A DNA stretch of 64,000 nt from Antedon bifida. Lineage: Eukaryota; Echinodermata; Crinoidea; Comatulida; Antedonidae. Within the stretch, counting starts at the first letter, position 1; every line of letters starts with the position of its first letter. The stretch is from NCBI GenBank assembly GCA_963402885.1, contig OY727102.1, forward strand, positions 13,454,001 to 13,518,000, in the 5' to 3' direction. The position numbers were made by a program, and so were the translations under genes. Below, in pieces: positions 11,881 to 24,164 of this stretch. The notes under the pieces are model-generated. The model did no database searches. It saw only the letters and a list, made by a program, of their open reading frames with translations, and was not told the origin of the DNA.

Positions 11881-12484
11881 TAGATTAAGGTAAATGTCAT
11901 TTATTATTAAATGACGAAATAACTAAATATATAATGTAAAACTACTGTAATAATAATAAATATTGAATATATAGTATTAACAATTAGCATTCACAATTGT
12001 TATATAGATAAACGCACCATTAATATACTTGTAAAATAACCGATACTATAATATAAAAGTTATAGGTCTATACAGAATCGTAACTAACATATCGTAGAAT
12101 TAATATTCATAAACAAATTGAGATATAATTATTATGGGCACACACGCTAAATTGAGATATAATTAATTAATTCTATCATGAAACGGTGGAAAGAAGGGGT
12201 GGATGGAGGGAATAACAATTTATTGACGTGTTGGTCCGAAGGAAGGCAAAGGAAAAAGAATGTACATTACTTAAACACTTATACAAAATATCCCCTGAAC
12301 GCCAATGGGTCAAAGACATGACCTTCTCAAAGGTAAAAGCCATTAAACACTTATACAAAATATCCCCCTGAACGCCCTTGGGTCAAAAGTCACGACCTTC
12401 TCAAAGTTAAAAGGAATAACAGAACCCTTGGGAACATTCCTGAACTCTATCGACACAAACCCATCTTTCATTTGGTGAAAAATG
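11881..12484. other. AT-rich intergenic stretch with a local 77-bp duplication
   Basis: No gene is seen. Bases about 12268-12415 contain two adjacent copies of a unit with 'cacttatacaaaatatcccc' and 'gaccttctcaaag'. Confidence 0.5.
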
Positions 12485-12603
12485 TTCTTTTTTTCTTACA
12501 CGAAAAAAGGTACTATTAAACGATCGTTTATTAGTGCGTACTATTGCACGACATGTGACCCACGATCGTCCAATCAAATGACAGGAATGTATTTAGGTAT
12601 ATA
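12485..12603 (+). repeat. Right-end remnant of repeat delta
   Basis: 'ggtactattaaacgatcg' and 'cgatcgtccaatcaaatgac' match the right end of the complete delta copies at 42257-42878 and 57434-58104. Confidence 0.65.
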
Positions 12604-14045
12604 GTTTTTGATTTTACAAATACTTAAAATCAAACATTATCGTACAGAAATCAACTGAATTCACTTATATAACAAGTAGGGTAGCATTGTTATTGCCATT
12701 TATTGTTTTATGTATGATCTACTACATGCTTATTTGATACCATTTGATAACAATACCTAGGGGCTTAAGAGGAATATACCCTTTGTCTGTTTATAAAATT
12801 CCCGTTTGTGACTGTAGGCCCTATACTATAACACTATACCTTTAAAAGTGGATAATTAATTTTAAAATAAGTTTTTAAAACATAGATTATTCTAAAGATT
12901 ATTTTTTTTTAAAGATCTTGAGCTAATGTATTGCTATTGAGTAAGGAATGAATGGTATAAACAACAGCCATACATTACAAACAAAAGAACTGATATGTAA
13001 CCTAGTGTCTGATAGTAACATGTTCAAAGTAATATTATATTAAAGAAATAAATAATAATGAAAAGTCCATTATTATAAGTTATATACTTATGTTGTGTTT
13101 TTGCATTAGCTTTATTGAGAGAGAAGCAATGAATTCTAATTGAAGAATCCAATCAAATCAAAGAAGATTCTGATATTTCAGCGAAAACAAAAGAGAGCAA
13201 AAGGACAACCCAAAAACCACCTGGAAATATGTATAGAAAATGATACGAAAAAAAATAAATAGCACACAACAATCGTTCTGATTAGAGAAGTCAATTTGTT
13301 TCTTCATGTTCTTTTGTCTCTCAAAAAATACTTTCTGATACTGATTTCCGTCTGTTTGCTGATGACAAATGTAATTCGTTCCTTCTTCTAGAGTGCTATT
13401 GAACCTTTATATTAACAATATTATAATGTATAATAGTATGTTTGTAAGGTTTTTATAATTTAGGCCTATGCCTTTGTCATTTAAAGAATAAATGTCAGGG
13501 ATTGACGAACCGGGAAATAAATTGGCTTGATTCAGTGGTTATAGTTCGGTACGTTACTTTTATTTGTTGTACGTTTGTTGGTTGTGTATCTACACATGGA
13601 TAACTGTTTGACAGTAGTCCGAATGGAGAGAGGTAGACTGATTCAGTATAGATAAATTATGAACTTCAACATTTTAAGCAGATAGACCAGTTTCGATTTA
13701 TTGTTTGGACATAGAAGATAGTAATTAACCTAAATTCTTAAACGGTACGTGTTGCTCCGAGTCCTCGAATATATCCGGCATTAAGGAAATAAATTGTACT
13801 GATCACTCAAAGGATATTAAGGTACTGAGTAGGCTTGGGTAAGATTACAATCAATTTATACTTTAAACATTATCCATTTCAAGAAGTAACTTTGATTCCT
13901 TACATGTTGATGTTGTCAAATGTATATAGCGCTTTTAACAATTGTTCCAAAGGGCTTAAAAATTAAGAACAAAGAACAAAAAGGTGGGTTTTTAAAGGTT
14001 TGACAACTTCGATAGATTGTGTATTTTGAATTGAATTAGTTTAGT
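12604..14045 (+). repeat. Module beta (array upstream module), copy 1
   Basis: Long stretches match 20570-21779 and 58105-59337, including 'aaatcaactgaattcactta', 'ttccgtctgtttgctgatg', 'gtttgttggttgtgtatct' and 'gagtcctcgaatatatccgg'. Beta copies precede array members: pseudogene 1 here, and gene C at 20.6-26.6 kb. They may therefore carry promoter or 5' UTR sequence, but no TATA box or transcription start can be fixed from the sequence alone. Confidence 0.6.
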
Positions 14046-14898
14046 AGCTGCAACTGCAAAGGCTCAAAGGCAAGTACAGTATAGATGTACTAGTAGTCGA
14101 CCTAAGAGACCTCTTACAGACTGAAGATCTACGTATAATTAAGGTGGAAATATATGATGGTGATTTTGGCATGGGTTGTTTATACAATGTTTACTCAATA
14201 TTATAGAAAAAGTAACAAATGTAATAAGAAACAAAAAACACCGCTCGACTTTTTGGTTAACATTTTTAATCATTGTTCTTTCTTGAGATACAATGATTTA
14301 TTATATCAATTATTTTCAATCAGTAGCAAACATTCTGTGTAAATTTAGTCTGGCCTACTGTACAGAACAAAAATATAATCATAAACTAAACTACAGTATA
14401 TCATCATGGATTAAGCCATGAGTATAATTATGCACATATTCCCGGGTAGGAGCATTAACTTCCTAGGTTTAACGATGCAACATTAGAAGTTAATAGCATA
14501 CATTGTCTGTTAATATTTTGTATCAATATTAAAATAAAGAAAGAATTATGAAAATCTGACTAGTAGTTTTTTAAATATAGGGTTCAAAACATCGCCAAAA
14601 ATCGTTTTAGCCACAAACGAAGTAAATAAATTGCGCCCCAGTAGGCAATTGTATGAACTTAAACAATTACGGTTTTTATTAATATATTTTGTATATCAAC
14701 ATTTTAAAATTCAATCAAATATGATAATAGGGTTAGGGTTAGGCTATATTTACACAAAATGTTTACTACCGATGACTACTGACAGTCTGTAAGAGGTCTC
14801 TTAGGTCGACTACTAATAGTACTGTAAGAGGTCTCTTAGGTCGACTACTAATAGTACATCTGTACTTTACTTGTCTTTGAGCCTTTGCAGTTGCAGCT
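14046..14898. repeat. Inverted repeat pair flanking about 660 bp, upstream of pseudogene 1
   Basis: The left arm (14046-14123, 'gctgcaactgcaaaggctc' to 'cctcttacagactg') is the reverse complement of the right arm (14783-14898). The right arm also contains a tandem duplication of about 35 bp ('gtaagaggtctcttaggtcg' twice). The interior includes a stretch at 14150-14230 that matches 26640-26700 upstream of gene C. Confidence 0.7.
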
Positions 14899-14949
14899 CC
14901 TAAACTGTGAATTTCAATGCATTATTTTCCCGATTTGTGTTGGACATGC

Positions 14950-15612
14950 TAGTCGTTATGGAGATGGTTCGTTCCTTATTGGTGTGTTTATGAGTACAGG
15001 TGGAAGGACTGGTATCTGTATGGCATTGTACATCATGGTACATCCAAATCAGACTGATATTTCCATTGACAGTTTAAAAAAAAACATCTTTCTTTATAAT
15101 ATAATATTATATTGTTTTAAATTCCTATTTTCGGCAGTTACTATAATTGTAATTTTTAGGAGCAATAACAGACACATATTTTCATTAAGTCGAAGGAAGT
15201 TGATTATTCTGTTAATGATAAAAATATTGTGTATCATTACTTTTGGAAGTAATAATTTCGTCGAGATATGTATTTCATTTTGCTTTATAGCAATTATCTT
15301 TTCATAGCACGTGGGACTATATTAGGAAGAATGATTGTAGCGTATGGGTATGTCTCTGATAACTAAATTGTAAAGAAGACTATTGGGTGTATTGCTGGAA
15401 TATATATTGGCAAAATGTGTGGTTGGGAATTGTTCAATTTTACGATTTAACTATTTTAGAGAAAGAACATAACTTTTCTTTATCAAGACATCGTTTAAAG
15501 TTGTGTCATTGTGCACAATTTGCCGAATGAAGGGAATTTGGATAGTTTATCCTTATGTGATTTGGTAGTTGCAGGGTACACGGTTGATATTTCCACTTAC
15601 AATAACTAATCA
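14950..15612 (+). pseudogene. Pseudogene 1 of the membrane Roc-COR GTPase family
   Basis: Homology starts inside the membrane domain (GSFLIGVFMSTGGRTGIC, near 14960) and follows it to the LGR segment. There is a frame break near 15305, an in-frame stop in place of the paralogs' NY-I-LKK segment, and another frame loss near 15440. At about 15508 it jumps to the late COR sequence (ICRMKGIW...YPYVI). G3, G4 and most of COR are therefore deleted. The P-loop exon start is also absent. The first part is closest to gene C, and the part after 15300 is closest to gene E, so the parent was itself mosaic. Confidence 0.85.
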
Positions 15613-16087
15613 ATTAATTAATACATACACTGTACATAGAATCATATTTTATTTGGCAATTTTGTGATTTAGAAGCCAATAAGTACATTAGCCTGCAGTT
15701 TAAGTATGGTATGTACTTCCTGGATTGAAAGAGCGGATACTATTAGTTACACCCTGCTTGTTCACGGAATACCCAGAACGTAGATATTTCCGCTTGCTCA
15801 CCAGCTCATTATATAACCCTGGATGAATTATTTAGAATATCCATGTTATAACTAAGCATTGCTGCTATTGTCATTATGGTTTTATGTACGATCTACTACA
15901 TACTTATTTTATAGCTTTGGATAACAATAGATTCAACAATTGTCTGTCTATAAGATATTGTATATAAAAAGAGTACTATACCTTTAAAAGTGAACGATAA
16001 GGCAACAATGGTTAAAGCCTAGTTTCTAAAGATTATTTTTAAAGGCACTATTTTGAGCTTCGTTGTATACTTATTTACCATGCACCA
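15613..16087 (+). repeat. Pseudogene 3' flank, shared with pseudogene 2
   Basis: It matches 32061-32470, for example 'gcattgctgctattgtcatt' and 'ggttttatgtacgatctact'. The two pseudogenes share this flank and the same decayed COR tail, so they are copies of one already broken ancestor. Confidence 0.65.
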
Positions 16088-16222
16088 GTATATATATATA
16101 TATATATATATATAGATTTCCTCATCTTTAAGTTTCAGTATATCACCGGGCGGTTTAGAATTAATGTTCATTGCCTGATGATCAGGCAAAGAACATTAAT
16201 TCTATATATATATATATATATA
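16088..16222. repeat. TA microsatellites flanking a hairpin
   Basis: Two (TA)n runs bracket an imperfect inverted repeat: 'gaattaatgttcattgcctg' and 'caggcaaagaacattaattc' are near reverse complements with a loop of a few bases. Bases 16223-16603 beyond it show nothing recognisable. Confidence 0.7.
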
Positions 16223-16603
16223 AATCCAAAGGCAAATTACTGAAAAATGACAATGCTGTGGGTATCAGTGGCTGGATCTCAATGGAGATACAAAAAAAAG
16301 CGAAAAGCTAAATCAAAACGATAAAGTAAAACAGCCAGAAAAGTTAGCAGAGCTTTCGGGCAATACTTTATTGACTACAAATTTGTTTCGTATGCTAGCA
16401 AAGCTAACAAACTCGTCAGGTCAAAAGTACAACCATAACTGACACAGCTCTACAGGGTTACATAACATGTATGGGCAGGAAGTCGGATTGTTCAAAATTG
16501 CCTATTGTTTGTGGTTCATTTTTTACATTGTTTTATAATTTTCCATTTAATATTATAGTGTATCTTTGAGTCCTTGAGAGTCCATATATTAAATGAAAAA
16601 TAG

Positions 16604-16784
16604 TACCAGTTCAAGCAAAATTTTTCAAATACAGATCGAAAGCTACTGGACAATACAATACTGTCAAAAGTAACAGGGTAAGTATGAAATTTACCGGATT
16701 CTCGATCAGATATGTAGAAAAAATGTTGACCAATAACATTAGATGTTGTTAAAGATATGTTAATATTGACATTATTTTATATAG
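16604..16784 (+). promoter_or_regulatory. Inferred 5' UTR exon and intron of gene B
   Basis: Bases 16604-16677 match 33038-33111 upstream of gene D almost base for base and end in the strong donor aacagg|gtaagtatg. An acceptor-like 'attttatatag' ends at 16784, 46 bp before the gene B ATG. The intron would be 107 bp. The conservation of donor and acceptor with gene D supports this, but the transcription start is not visible. Confidence 0.55.
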
Positions 16785-16830
16785 CACACGATTTGATGCT
16801 ACTCAGCCAAGGTAAAGATAGTCCTTTGAG

Positions 16831-19800
16831 ATGGATAAAAACCATTTGAATTACTTGAGAGGATTTGCTGAGTCTTTCAAGCGAAGTTTTAACATGCGAG
16901 TTTTAGCAGACGATAATGAGATTAAAGAAGCTCATAAAACTGCTCAAGAAAGAGGAAAAATACCATTTAACAGAACCAAGGTTCTTATTCTTGGTGATCA
17001 TGGTGCCGGGAAAACGTCGACTTGTAGGCGTTTTCGAGACAAAGATTTTCGGCCAGAAGAGCCTAATACAATCGGAATAGAAACAAACACAGTACAGGCG
17101 AAAGTCAGTGATGTTAATAGTAAATGGTGTGAAGTAACAAACACTCCTTTAGAAGATTATGAAAGTTCAGCAGCATGGTGGACAGTATCACGTGTTCTTA
17201 AACAGAGCAAACATAAGCTACCAAAGGCACTTAATAAATATGATAATGATGTAAATGTGTCGATCCGAAAAATATTTGAGGACATAACTTACCTGCTGTT
17301 TCAGTTTATTCCTATGACTATAATTTTCTGGTTTGGTGGACTTTCTTTCGGGTTCGGACCAGTTGCATGGTTATACATTATTTATCTTTCAAGAATGTAT
17401 GATGTTCACAGTGCCTATCGCTTTGGTTGTGGGTACACAATATGTATGGTATTCATAGACAGTGCTACACAATTGAATGAACAATTTGCCCAGCAACCTA
17501 TCGTTGAGTTAAATATATGGCTTTATATGACTGTTGTTATGGTTGTTTGCTTGTATGGGTTGGGTTCGTTCCTTGTTGGTGTGCTTATGAGCGCAGGTGG
17601 TAGGACTGGTATTTGCTTAGCTTTTTGTCTCATGGTACATCCAAAACAGAATATTATTTCTATTGAAGTTTTTTTAGAAAAAATATCATTCATTTACAAT
17701 ATAATATACATTGAGTTTGTAATTGCTGCAGTTATTTTAATGGTTATTTTTAGAATTATGCATACCAAAATATTTTCACTTAGTCGAACAAAGTTGGTCT
17801 TTGCATTTATACTAAATATAATGCTTATAACAACAGCAATATATTTTGGAAGCCATAATTTTGTTGACATATTTACATTTTTTTGCTTTATTTCCTTGGT
17901 GTTTTTTATAATTTGTGGAGTTTTTATAGGAAGGAAATTTGTAGCGTATGACTATTTCCCTGAACACTACCTTTTTAAAAAGGCTATTGGGTTTATTGCT
18001 GGGATTTATATTGGCAGAATGTGTGGTTGGAAATTTGACAATTTTAACCATCTAACTAACGTAGAGAAAGACTATAACGTTTCAAAATATTTGCTTAAAG
18101 TTTTGTCATTTGTTGCACCAATTGTGTTTTTTATTATCTACGAGTGGCATTCTTACATGAAAGTAAAATCTACGTCATCAATACCAGTAGTGCATATCAG
18201 AAAATCAATGAAAGCAGATCTACGAAACGAATGTTACATTGACGCAAGATTAAGTTTATGGGATTTTGCAGGACAAGAAATGTACTATAATACACACCAT
18301 CTGTTTATGCCAAAGCAAGGCGTATACTTGGTTGTTTTCAATGCTGTAGCGGCGATTTCTAATCCTCATAGACATATTAAACGGCTACAATTCTGGTTAC
18401 AATCTATTGCTATGCATGTTGATATTGAGAATGTTGTAGTGTTTCTTGTAGGAACAAGAAGAGGAAGTGTACGTAATGCAAATGCGTTTTCCACCTTTGA
18501 GAGATTTGTAAATGCACATCTTTACAAAAGGTTTTCAAGATTGCTTGCTTTTCATCCAAGTGGACGACTTTGCTTTTTTATTGAAAACGCATTCAACGTT
18601 GATAAGGAGCTTAACATCTTACGAGAACGAATATATAATGAAGTAACAAAATTGAAATACTTTTGCGAAATGTTTTCTGTAAAGGACCTATTATTTAAAA
18701 ACACTTTAAATCAATTTCGACATAGACAGTGTATTATTGCGAGTGTAAACGATATTGAAAATGAATTAAGGTTAACAAGCAAAATCTTTGTGAAATATGA
18801 GGTGCGTCAACTTCTGAATTTCTTTGATAAATCTGGAGATATCATATACAATGAACTTGATGAACTACTTCAGAATTATGTTGTTTGTGATCCTCAGGTA
18901 TTAATAGACATTCTGAAATTATTAGTGAATGTACCTGAACCACACAAAAGAAACAGATTCGTGTCTGATCTTTGGCAGAGATTACTGGAAACAGGAATTG
19001 TAGACAGTAGACTTTTAGAACATATCTGCCGAATGAAAGGAATTTGGGGAATGTATCCATTTGTGATTCGGTACTTGGTTGGAACACATCTAATGTTTCC
19101 ACTTACAATAACTAATCAAGTTGATCAAGTTGGAACATTTTGTCTTCCTTGCAAATTGCCCAAAATTGAGTTACAACAACGTAAACTTGATGTTGATCAT
19201 ACTTCTGATATATTTTATTTCGATTTTGGTGAAATGTTACTGGAATTTGTATTTCTTCGACTTATTGCAAAATGCTGCAATGTGTTTGATTGGAATAACA
19301 TTTATTATAACTGTGCACGGTTCAGAGGAAGTGAAACATGTTTTTTTCAAATAAACACTGAAACAGTTTCTTCCGATAGTATTTTCTTATACAATAGACA
19401 TATCATCAAACTATCAGTGTCTAAAGAAATCCCGAGTCAGTCAGTAAATATCTTACAGAAAATGCACACTTTCATTGAAGAAATAATCTTACAGACGTTT
19501 AATCCGGATTACTTTCATGATCAGTATCTTTTTGGTCCAGTGTGTGAAAGATGTAGTTCATTTGATGGAATGATGTGTTTGGTGAATCTTGTTGGAATAA
19601 GCAAAGATGCTTCTGCATTGAATGAATACAGAGTGGATGAATACCACAAAGTTTATCGCAAACCAGATGTAACTATTTATCTTTTGCTTGTTTTTTTATA
19701 TTAGGCCTACTATAATGTTTGCTTTTTTATTTCACTCCAAAGTCTCCATGAGAGGCAAGATAGCCACATAGCCATAGTAATATGTTACGCGGCCATATTC

Positions 19801-19914
19801 CAATGTGTGTATACAAAGATAAATCATTTGTAAATTATTTTAATTTTAAACGCCTTGTTTTTTTTTCAGTTCCGTTTTACCTGCAGTAGACCGACAACGC
19901 TCATCAAACAATAA
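16831..19914 (+). CDS. Gene B: membrane-interrupted Roc-COR-type GTPase
   Basis: Inferred join 16831-19668 plus 19870-19914, 960 residues. P-loop is 55-63 (K61), switch I T80 in TIGIE, hydrophobic insert about 150-447, WDFAGQ 477-482 and VGTRR ending at 544. LLQNYVVCDPQ is near 680, FPLTITNQVDQVG near 756, and Cys residues 905, 908 and 916 form C-x2-C-x7-C. Exon 2 encodes FRFTCSRPTTLIKQ, almost identical to gene A. Through the P-loop, membrane insert and COR it is closest to gene D. The tail after about residue 880 (QKMHTFIEEI), the donor GAT|gtaact, the intron and exon 2 are closest to gene A, so the gene is a recombinant. Reading past the donor gives a hydrophobic tail that is intron sequence. 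Confidence 0.87.
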
Positions 19915-20029
19915 GACAGTGTATGTATGTATCTTCTGTATCCAGTCAGTTGTATATTATATACATGCATGCAAATAGTACAGTAAATTAACATAACTAG
20001 TTGGTACGCTCGCTTCGCTCGCGTCCCAT

Positions 20030-20350
20030 CTAAGTCGTTCCCACAGATGGTTCTCGAATACACAGTCATTTCAACGTAAAACGATTTCAAATGTACGTAT
20101 CGTAGTACTATAATAATTGTCGTTTATAGAAACGAATAAATAGACACGATGATTTATGCATTTAACTAGTACTGGAAATTACTTCATAAAGAGAAACTTT
20201 ATGAAGCATCCTCGTATTCATATGTGCGGGTATTTTTCAGTATCGACATCCATTAGACAGTAGGCCTATACCACGATCGGAAAACACCCCTATTTGGGGC
20301 AAATCGTTGAACCTAAATTCGTTTTAATTGTCAAAAACTAATTATCTAAC
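20030..20350 (+). repeat. Module alpha, shortened copy after gene B
   Basis: It starts 'cccacagatggttctcgaat' and ends in the segment with 'ggggcaaatcgttgaacc'. The middle of the module, present after genes A and F, is deleted. Bases 20351-20569 are AT-rich with no gene. Confidence 0.6.
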
Positions 20351-20569
20351 TTAACCTAATTAAGGTTATCGTTTTAATAATTAATTGATATATAGATGCC
20401 AATCTGTTCGTTTAAACACACCTAATTCAAAAAAGACTAACACAAAACATGTGTACCATTTTTAATGTGTTTCTTTGTGAACATACATCATTTTTTGGTT
20501 ATGTATATTATTCATAGTTCAAGCTGGTATCGTCAAGTAATAATATATATAACGTACACCTATAGGCCT

Positions 20570-21779
20570 AGAGTTTTGATTTTATAAATACTTAAAATTA
20601 AACATTATTATACACAAATCAACTGAATTCACTTATATAACAAGCAGGGTAGCATTGCTATTACCATTTATTGTTTTATGTATGCTCTACTACATGCTTA
20701 TTTGATACCATTTGATAACTATACCTAGGGACTTAAGGCGAATATATCTTTGTTTATAAAATTCCTTTTTGTGACTGTATACTTAAACTACTAAGTGGAT
20801 AATTACTTTTAAAATAATTTTTTAAAACATAGATTATTCTAAAGATTATTTTTCTTGAGCTAATGTATTGCTATTGAGTAAGAAATGAATGCCATACATT
20901 ACAAACAAAAGAACTGATATGTAACCTAGTATATGATAGTAACATGTTAAAAGTAATATTATATTAAATAAATAAATAATAATGAAAAGTCCATTATTAT
21001 AAGTTATATACTTATGTTGTGCTTTTGCCATAGCTTTATTGAGAGAGATGCAATGAATTATAATTAAAGAATCCAATCAAATCAAAGTAGATTCTGATAT
21101 TCCAGCGCAAAGAACTCCGATCCGATTTTATGAGAAAAGCAAAGAGAGCAAGACGACAACCCGAAAACCAGCTGGAAAAATGTATAGAAAATGATAAGAA
21201 AAAAATAAATAAATAAGTCATGCACACAACAAGCGTTCTGAATAAGTCAATTTGTTTCTTCATGTTCTTTTGTCTCTTAAAAAATACTTATAAGTATCAT
21301 CTGATTTCCGTCTGTTTGCTGATGGCAAATGTATTTCGTTCCTTCTTCTAGAGTGCTATTGGGGCTTTGTCGACAATATTATAATGTATAATAGTATGTT
21401 TGTAAGGTTTTTATAATGTAGGCTTATGCCTTTGTCATTTAAAGAATAAATGTCAGGGATTGACGAACCCGGAAATAAATTGGTTTGATTCAATGGTTAG
21501 TTCGGTACGTTATTTGTTGTACGTTTGTTGGTTGTGTATCTACACATGGATCACTGTTTGCCAGTAGTCCAAATGGAGAGAGGAAGATTGAGTAAGTATC
21601 GATAAAGTATGAACTTCAAGATTTTAAGCAGATAGACGAGTTTCGATTTATTGTTTGGACATAGAAGATAGTAATTAACCTAAGTTCTTAAACGGTACGT
21701 GTTGCTCCGAGTCCTCGAATATATCCGGCATTAAGGAAATAAATTGTACTGATCACTCAAAGGATATTAAGGCTACTTA
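20570..21779 (+). repeat. Module beta, copy 2 (upstream of gene C)
   Basis: It is collinear with 12604-13900 and 58105-59100. A donor-like 'gattgagtaagtatcg' at about 21587-21602 exists only in this copy; the matching site in the other two is altered. If used, it would make a first intron of gene C that runs over the transposon to the acceptor at 27260. That use is speculative. Confidence 0.6.
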
Positions 21780-22546
21780 GTAGGCTTGGGTGAGATTACA
21801 ATCAATTTATACTTTAAACATTATCCATTTCAAGAAGTAACTTTGATTCCTTGCATGTTAATGTTGTCAAATGTATATAGCGCTTTTAACAATTGTCCCA
21901 AAGCGCTTAAAAATACTATGGGAGAAACAGATTGAATTACAAAGAACAAAAAGGTGGCTAAGGCTACTTTGTAGGCTTGGGTAAAATTACAATCAATTTA
22001 TACTTTAAACATTATCCATTTCAAGAAGTAACTTTGATTCCTTGCATGTTAATGTTGTCAAATGTATATAGCGCTTTTAACAATTGTCCCAAAGCGCTTA
22101 AAAATACTATGGGAGAAACAGATTGAATTACAAAGAACAAAAAGGTGGCTAAGGCTACTTTGTAGGCTTGGGTAAGATTACAATCAATTTATACTTTAAA
22201 CATTATCCATTTCAAGAAGTAACTTTGATTCCTTGCATGTTAATGTTGTCAAATGTATATAGCGCTTTTAACAATTGTCCCAAAGCGCTTAAAAATACTA
22301 TGGGAGAAACAGATTGAATTACAAAGAACAAAAAGGTGGCTAAGGCTACTTTGTAGGCTTGGGTAAGATTACAATCAATTTATACTTTAAACATTATCCA
22401 TTTCAAGTAGTAACTTTGATTCCTTGCATGTTAATGTTGTCAAATGTATATAGCGCTTTTAACAATTGTCCCAAAGCGCTTAAAAATACTATGGGAGAAA
22501 CAGATTGAATTACAAAGAACAAAAAGGTGGCTAATGCTACTTTGTA
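21780..22546 (+). repeat. 191-bp tandem repeat, four copies, the last broken by a transposon
   Basis: 'gtaggcttgggta' recurs at 21780, 21971, 22162 and 22353, an exact 191-bp period. Each unit includes 'tatagcgcttttaacaatt' and 'caaagcgcttaaaaatac', a pair typical of retroelement tails. The unit is the end of module beta amplified in place. The fourth copy is cut at 22546 and its continuation ('gtaggcttgggtta') resumes at 26325. Confidence 0.9.
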
Positions 22547-23269
22547 TAGACAAGTTCTATTTCTCCTGAAATATGGTGTAAGAAGCATTTTTGGGTAGAA
22601 GCTGGGATCCACTTGATTTAGGATATTTCGACCTCGCTGATTACGAATATGGTGGATCCCAAGCAAAATTCGGCCATCTAAGCCCTTAATTTGCATAATT
22701 CAAAATGGCGGCCATTTTTTATAATTACCCTATATCTTGAGAACCACTAGTCACAGATAATTAATTTTGGTGTCAAAATGTTTTAAATATATGTTTTTAT
22801 ATTCACTTTAATGAGAAATTTTGTCAAAAAATGGATGCAAGTCTTATTTCTGACATTTTGACCCTTGACCTTGATTTATTGTATCTCAGTAACCAATAAT
22901 CGGAGAGACACGAAATAGGGCTCAAATTGTTCAGAAACTATACATTCATATTTATTATAATGAAATGTTTTTACAAAAAATGGCCGATTTTACAACTATT
23001 GACCTTTGAACTATTAGTCAAATATAATAATATAACTGGTCTTATGACATTTTTTTTCTTTTAAAATTGTATAAAACATGTGTGTTTCTATCCAGTCTAA
23101 TGGCACATTTTGTACAAGAATGGCCGATAGTATGGTTATTGACCTTTGAACTACAGCATAGGCCTACTGTATAATAAATAAAATTGCATAACTATGAAAT
23201 TATTTATACACAATAATAATGAGTAAAATTATAAAATTCACTGCCATCAAATATGATGTGTTATGATTT

Positions 23270-23780
23270 ATATAGATTACAAAAAAATGCGAACGCGCAA
23301 GTTACATTTGGAAATTACCTGCCATCAATATGATGGAGTATGATTATAGATTTTTAAAAATGTGAACACGTCAGCTACATTTGGAAATTACCTGCCATCA
23401 ATATGATTATGATTGTATAGATTTTTTTTAAAATGTGAGCACGTAAGCTACATTTGAAAATTACCTGTCATCAATATGATGGATTATTATTATAGATTTA
23501 AAAATGAATTTTAACACGTCAGCTACATTTGGAAATTTGGAAGTTACCTGCCATCAATATGATGGATTATGATTGTATAGATTTTAAAAAAAAGGTGAAC
23601 ACGTAAGCTACATTTGGAAATTACCTGCCATCAATATGATGGATTATGATTATGGATATTTAAAAAAGAATTTGACCACATAAGCTACATTTGAAAATTA
23701 CCTGCCATCAATATGATGTATTATGATTATATAGATTTAAAAGAAAATGTGAACACGTAAAGCTACATTTGGAATAAACA
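23270..23780. repeat. About 70-bp tandem repeats in the left arm (mirrored at 25210-25570)
   Basis: Six to seven copies contain 'acatttggaaattacctgcc' and 'atcaatatgatgg'. The right arm has about five copies in the opposite orientation, so copy number changed independently in the two arms. Confidence 0.8.
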
Positions 23781-23799
23781 TGTTAAGGGCATCAGTTTT

Positions 23800-24163
23800 G
23801 ATCGTTCATGCAAAGGTTTCCGTCATCTTTAGCGTTGTTACAGCGGCATAAAGCTGTACATGGTAGTTTTGACTTTTTGCACCTACATCTATTGGTTATG
23901 CATCGTGTCTTGCATCCACAATAAATCATCTCCAACGAAGCAGTAGGAATAGCTTCATTTTTCAGAAGCACTAGTTGAAGTTTACCATTAGATAGCTCCC
24001 AACCAAAATTTGTTGGTGATGGCAAATGCTGGATTGGCAATACAGCTTTTTTCCATACGAGTGCTTGGAAGTGTTCTCTTTTTATATGCTGGTGCACTGC
24101 ATCGCTTGTTGGAGGTAATGCCTCTGTTTTTTGTTTTTTTTAAACATGGCATGCCTAACTTAA
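23800..24163 (-). pseudogene. Inverted copy of the transposon ORF 3' end (CXC, tesmin-like Cys-rich region)
   Basis: The - strand encodes YCGCKTRCITNRCRCKKS followed by LPCTALCRC. This is a Cys-rich pattern like the tesmin/TSO1 CXC domain, preceded by HQHIKREHFQALVWKKA. It is the arm duplicate of the C-terminus encoded on the + strand at 24840-25207. It lacks the N-terminal part, so it is not a complete gene. The ~101-codon frame is preserved better here than in the + copy. Confidence 0.65.
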
Positions 24164-24164
24164 A

